From contig DATFMH010000046.1 in NCBI GenBank assembly GCA_035267045.1, positions 1-7,527 on the forward strand: a DNA stretch of 7,527 bases, given 5' to 3'. Below the pieces are notes generated by a model, which made no database searches, was not told the DNA's origin, and worked only from the letters and a program-made list of their open reading frames with translations. The translations under genes were made by a program, and so were the position numbers. Positions 4,673 through 7,527 of this stretch are shown one piece after another (within the stretch, counting starts at the first letter, position 1; every line of letters begins with the position of its first letter). Source of the stretch: DATFMH01 sp035267045. GTDB lineage: Bacteria > Bacteroidota > Rhodothermia > Balneolales > DATFMH01.

Positions 4673-7527
4673 ATGAGGTTTCAAAAAAAACGACTACAAC
4701 AGTACCTGGCCATTTGTATCCTAACGTTTGGTTTTCTAAATACATTTCTCGTTAATCGTGCTAACGCTCAAAGTGTGAGCCAGGTGCAAATTGTTGGAAT
4801 CCCACCGGTGGCCAAAACGCCATATTTGAATTCACTGAAGAAGAATTTTGAAGCGGGACTTTACCGTGTACAATTTTTGTATTCCAGTCCTTCGATGCAA
4901 CCCAAAAATTTTAAATTTAAAGTCAGCCTTACCCGTGATGGTAATAGTATCCTCGACCTGACCTCAAACCCGAAGCAATTTAGCCCGGGTATGCACACTT
5001 TTACCTCATTTTTTGAAGATATATCATTTCCTCAATCTGTCAGTGATATCTTAAGCGGTATCGACAGTCAACTGAAAAAACAGGTCCTGCAGGAAGGAAC
5101 CATACCAGAAGGTACGTATCGTTTGGAAATCAAAGCAATACCCGCAACACAAACAACGGGAGTGAGTGTTGTTCCCGGTATCTCATCTTTCAGTGTTCGA
5201 TTGCCAAATCCACCCATTCTAATAACACCATCCGATGGTTCCAATGTCACCCAGGCGATCCCGACTTTCGCCTGGACACCTGTTACTACGGGCCTGCCGG
5301 GATCCCTGGAATATCATCTGCTAATAGTCGAAGTATTAAGTGGCCAGACACCACTGCAGGCCATCAATGGCAACAGACCGATGGCCGATCATGTATTGAA
5401 TAATGTCACAACCTATAGTTATACGCCGGATAATTTGCCGCTTGAAAAGGGACATAAATATGCCTGGCAGATTACCGCTAAAGATCCGAACGGGGACATA
5501 CCAATTAAGGATAATGGCCAAAGTGAGATTCACACATTTGTATTTGGACAGTCAAAATCCGACAATAACCAGGTAGCCGGTTCTTTAAAAGATCTCAAGA
5601 ATATTACATTGATCCCGGGTTTCGCCAAACTAACGGGCGTGCAGGGGTTAAGTGCTCAGGAACAGGGAAATACGTATGTGCTTTCCGGTCAGGCCAACCT
5701 GGAATTGACCGTTTCCACATCTTCAAAACCATATGAAGCAACAGTGGCCGTAAACCGGTTGGTCATACAAAAAGGATCGATCCTGCATCCGGTAATTTTG
5801 GGTGGCGCAATATCCGCTTCTAATGTCCCTTTACCGGTATCCTTAAAATCTCATAAATCGACCGTTCGTCTTAAACAATTGAAATGGCAACTTGGACAAA
5901 GCGTAACAGTATCCGCCGATTTGGTCGGACCGGATGGTAAAAAATACCCGGGTAAAGGAAAATTAACCTGGTCAAAAAACGGACTTAGTGGCACTATTAC
6001 CGCTAAAGGTAGCCGGCAGAACCCGATTATGACGTTTGGTAAAAACCCATTTCAAATGTATGTCACCGGATTTCGTATGACCTTTCCCGGTGGACAAATG
6101 GTTGCCAGCGGTGAGGTGGATCTTTTTAATGGAGAAACCGTATTTAATTTGCCCTCTATCGGACTGGATCAGGATACAGTATTTGCCAATGTCACCGGTA
6201 CGGTAAAAAAGCCGATTTATCCTGTTCCAAATTCACAAATCATGCGCATTGATTTAAATAGTGCTAATGGTTCGTTTGCCTTCTCACGAAAGACGGGAAA
6301 AGGTCATTACGATGTACAATTTCAGGGAAGTGTTGGATTTCTTGAAGGACCCAATCATTATTGCGGGGCTGATGCCTTGATGCAGATGAGTTCAGCGAAT
6401 GGTTTTTCCATTAAAAATGTGAACCCCAATTGTGATTTGAGTCACCCCGGAATCGATCTTGCCGGTTTAAAAATGAAATTTACCAATCCCTCTATTCCCC
6501 TTTTGAGTTATGATTCTTCGTCGGATAAGTGGAATTTTAAATTTAAGATGGATGCTTTGTTGGATTTCCCGGCATTGAATGGTTTTCAGTTACCCAAGCT
6601 CAAGGGAGTTACTATCTCACCGGGTGGCATTGAATTTCCCAAACTCACTTTATCACAATCGACCCTGCAATCCATACCGGCTTTTTCTATCGGTAAATTT
6701 AAAATGAATTTAACCGCGTTTCACATGCCTCATTTTACTTTCCCGGCATTTGGCAGTAAAGATGAAAAGAGTAAAGGCTGGAAGTTCGATATGAATTTTA
6801 AGATGCACTGGCCGAAGAAGGGCTTGGGAAAACTGCCTCCCTGTTTGCTGGATAAAGACCTGACCGTAAAACATGCCGGGTTGAAAAACGGTGCCATATC
6901 GGGGAGCATCGATGCCCAGGTCCTGGATAGCTGTCGTGTGCCATTAGGACCGGATTATGCATTGATATTAGAAAACCTGAGTGGTAAGGTCGGCATTAAA
7001 TTAAGTACAAATCCATCGGTTACCAGTCAACTCAAATTGCAGGCTTCGCTTGAAATGGGTGATCCTTTTAATTGTGACAATCAGAATGGGCCGATGTCGC
7101 TGGGTAATACGGATCTCACCTTACACTCGGATGGCCATATCACCGGTACTGTTAAGAATTTGGTTCCTAAATGTCCTTTGAATGTCGGTCCATACCAGGC
7201 AACGGTCAAAACGGCCGAGTTGGATCTGACCGATACCAACGGGAATCAAGGTGCTGTGTTATCCACAACGGCTACACTGCATCTGGGCGACCATCAATCG
7301 GTCGATGGTGTTGCGGCTGTGGATCTGACCACCGGAAAATTTTCCAAACTCAGTTTCGATATGAATAAACCGTTCGACTGGTCTGTACCAAAGAAAAATC
7401 CGGTTTTTGTATTTCATATCAATAAGGCGCATATAGGTCTTGACGGATTGAAGATCGACGGACGTCAGAAGTTGAAATTACAAAACAGCTCAACGGATGT
7501 GACCTTCGATCACATGGTCCTCAATCT
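4673..7527 (+). CDS. Large secreted surface protein, TANFOR-like N-terminal region plus long beta-rich region (3' end outside window)
   Basis: The frame stays open from ATG 4673 to the last base: 951 complete codons with no stop. Residues 1-32 form a signal peptide ending ANA|QS. Residues 33-176 and an FN3/Ig-like domain at ~178-291 (PPILITP, PTFAWT, TTYSYTPDNLPLE, YAWQI) are closely paralogous to the protein at 1067, with recognisable similarity at DNA level too. After ~residue 291 the two proteins share nothing obvious. The remaining 660 residues are a long series of short amphipathic beta-strands with many Gly, Pro and Asn turns. Six cysteines occur in the mature chain, at 564/587, 724/754, 801/834, spaced as three local pairs that could form disulfides in the periplasm or outside. 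TANFOR-type annotation is from memory; no catalytic motif is visible. An eight-A run covers codons 4-6. The C-terminus, where any secretion or anchoring signal would lie, is not in the window. Confidence 0.88.
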   Translation, partial: MRFQKKRLQQYLAICILTFGFLNTFLVNRANAQSVSQVQIVGIPPVAKTPYLNSLKKNFEAGLYRVQFLYSSPSMQPKNFKFKVSLTRDGNSILDLTSNPKQFSPGMHTFTSFFEDISFPQSVSDILSGIDSQLKKQVLQEGTIPEGTYRLEIKAIPATQTTGVSVVPGISSFSVRLPNPPILITPSDGSNVTQAIPTFAWTPVTTGLPGSLEYHLLIVEVLSGQTPLQAINGNRPMADHVLNNVTTYSYTPDNLPLEKGHKYAWQITAKDPNGDIPIKDNGQSEIHTFVFGQSKSDNNQVAGSLKDLKNITLIPGFAKLTGVQGLSAQEQGNTYVLSGQANLELTVSTSSKPYEATVAVNRLVIQKGSILHPVILGGAISASNVPLPVSLKSHKSTVRLKQLKWQLGQSVTVSADLVGPDGKKYPGKGKLTWSKNGLSGTITAKGSRQNPIMTFGKNPFQMYVTGFRMTFPGGQMVASGEVDLFNGETVFNLPSIGLDQDTVFANVTGTVKKPIYPVPNSQIMRIDLNSANGSFAFSRKTGKGHYDVQFQGSVGFLEGPNHYCGADALMQMSSANGFSIKNVNPNCDLSHPGIDLAGLKMKFTNPSIPLLSYDSSSDKWNFKFKMDALLDFPALNGFQLPKLKGVTISPGGIEFPKLTLSQSTLQSIPAFSIGKFKMNLTAFHMPHFTFPAFGSKDEKSKGWKFDMNFKMHWPKKGLGKLPPCLLDKDLTVKHAGLKNGAISGSIDAQVLDSCRVPLGPDYALILENLSGKVGIKLSTNPSVTSQLKLQASLEMGDPFNCDNQNGPMSLGNTDLTLHSDGHITGTVKNLVPKCPLNVGPYQATVKTAELDLTDTNGNQGAVLSTTATLHLGDHQSVDGVAAVDLTTGKFSKLSFDMNKPFDWSVPKKNPVFVFHINKAHIGLDGLKIDGRQKLKLQNSSTDVTFDHMVLN

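Noticed and set aside
7171..7368. Short + strand open frame within the last gene
   Set aside because: It lies in another frame inside the continuous large reading frame and has no recognisable product.

Overview
The window looks like a piece of a Bacteroidota (or close FCB-group) genome. It has moderate-to-low GC and all genes are on the + strand. There is one outer-membrane beta-barrel, followed by four proteins with Sec-type signal peptides whose predicted cleavage site is followed by Gln in every case (AQ, GQ, GQ, AQ). That matches the known 'Q-rule' for signal peptidase I substrates in Bacteroidetes. No RNA gene, CRISPR array or insertion sequence was seen, and no gap between genes exceeds 300 bases.

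Layout. Bases 2-1042 are the 3' part of a beta-barrel gene that begins before the window. Bases 1067-2974 encode a 635-residue secreted protein with an N-terminal domain, one fibronectin-III/Ig-like domain, a unique middle region and a C-terminal array of twelve 16-residue repeats. Bases 3015-3563 encode an AT-rich 182-residue secreted protein of unknown function. Bases 3733-4521 encode a 262-residue homologue of it that carries an extra internal segment. Bases 4673-7527 begin a large secreted protein that runs off the end. Its first ~290 residues are closely paralogous to the 635-residue protein, but the rest is a different, long beta-rich region with six paired cysteines.

The four genes after the barrel therefore form two large + small pairs (large-small, small-large), which suggests that a two-component surface cassette was duplicated and diverged. 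The large proteins' N-terminal layout resembles, from memory, Bacteroidetes proteins annotated as TANFOR-domain proteins. A shared role at the outer surface with the upstream barrel is plausible but is inference.

The most unusual signal is in the 262-residue protein. The segment missing from its small homologue contains a ten-residue string identical to residues 21-30 of eukaryotic actin (FAGDDAPRAV). This is followed by three 18-residue tandem repeats, each carrying the actin phosphate-loop motif DNGSGM, and then RTTGIV, which matches actin 147-152. The 18-residue repeat aligns without gaps to actin residues 8-25. This looks like actin-derived or actin-mimicking sequence built into a secreted bacterial protein.
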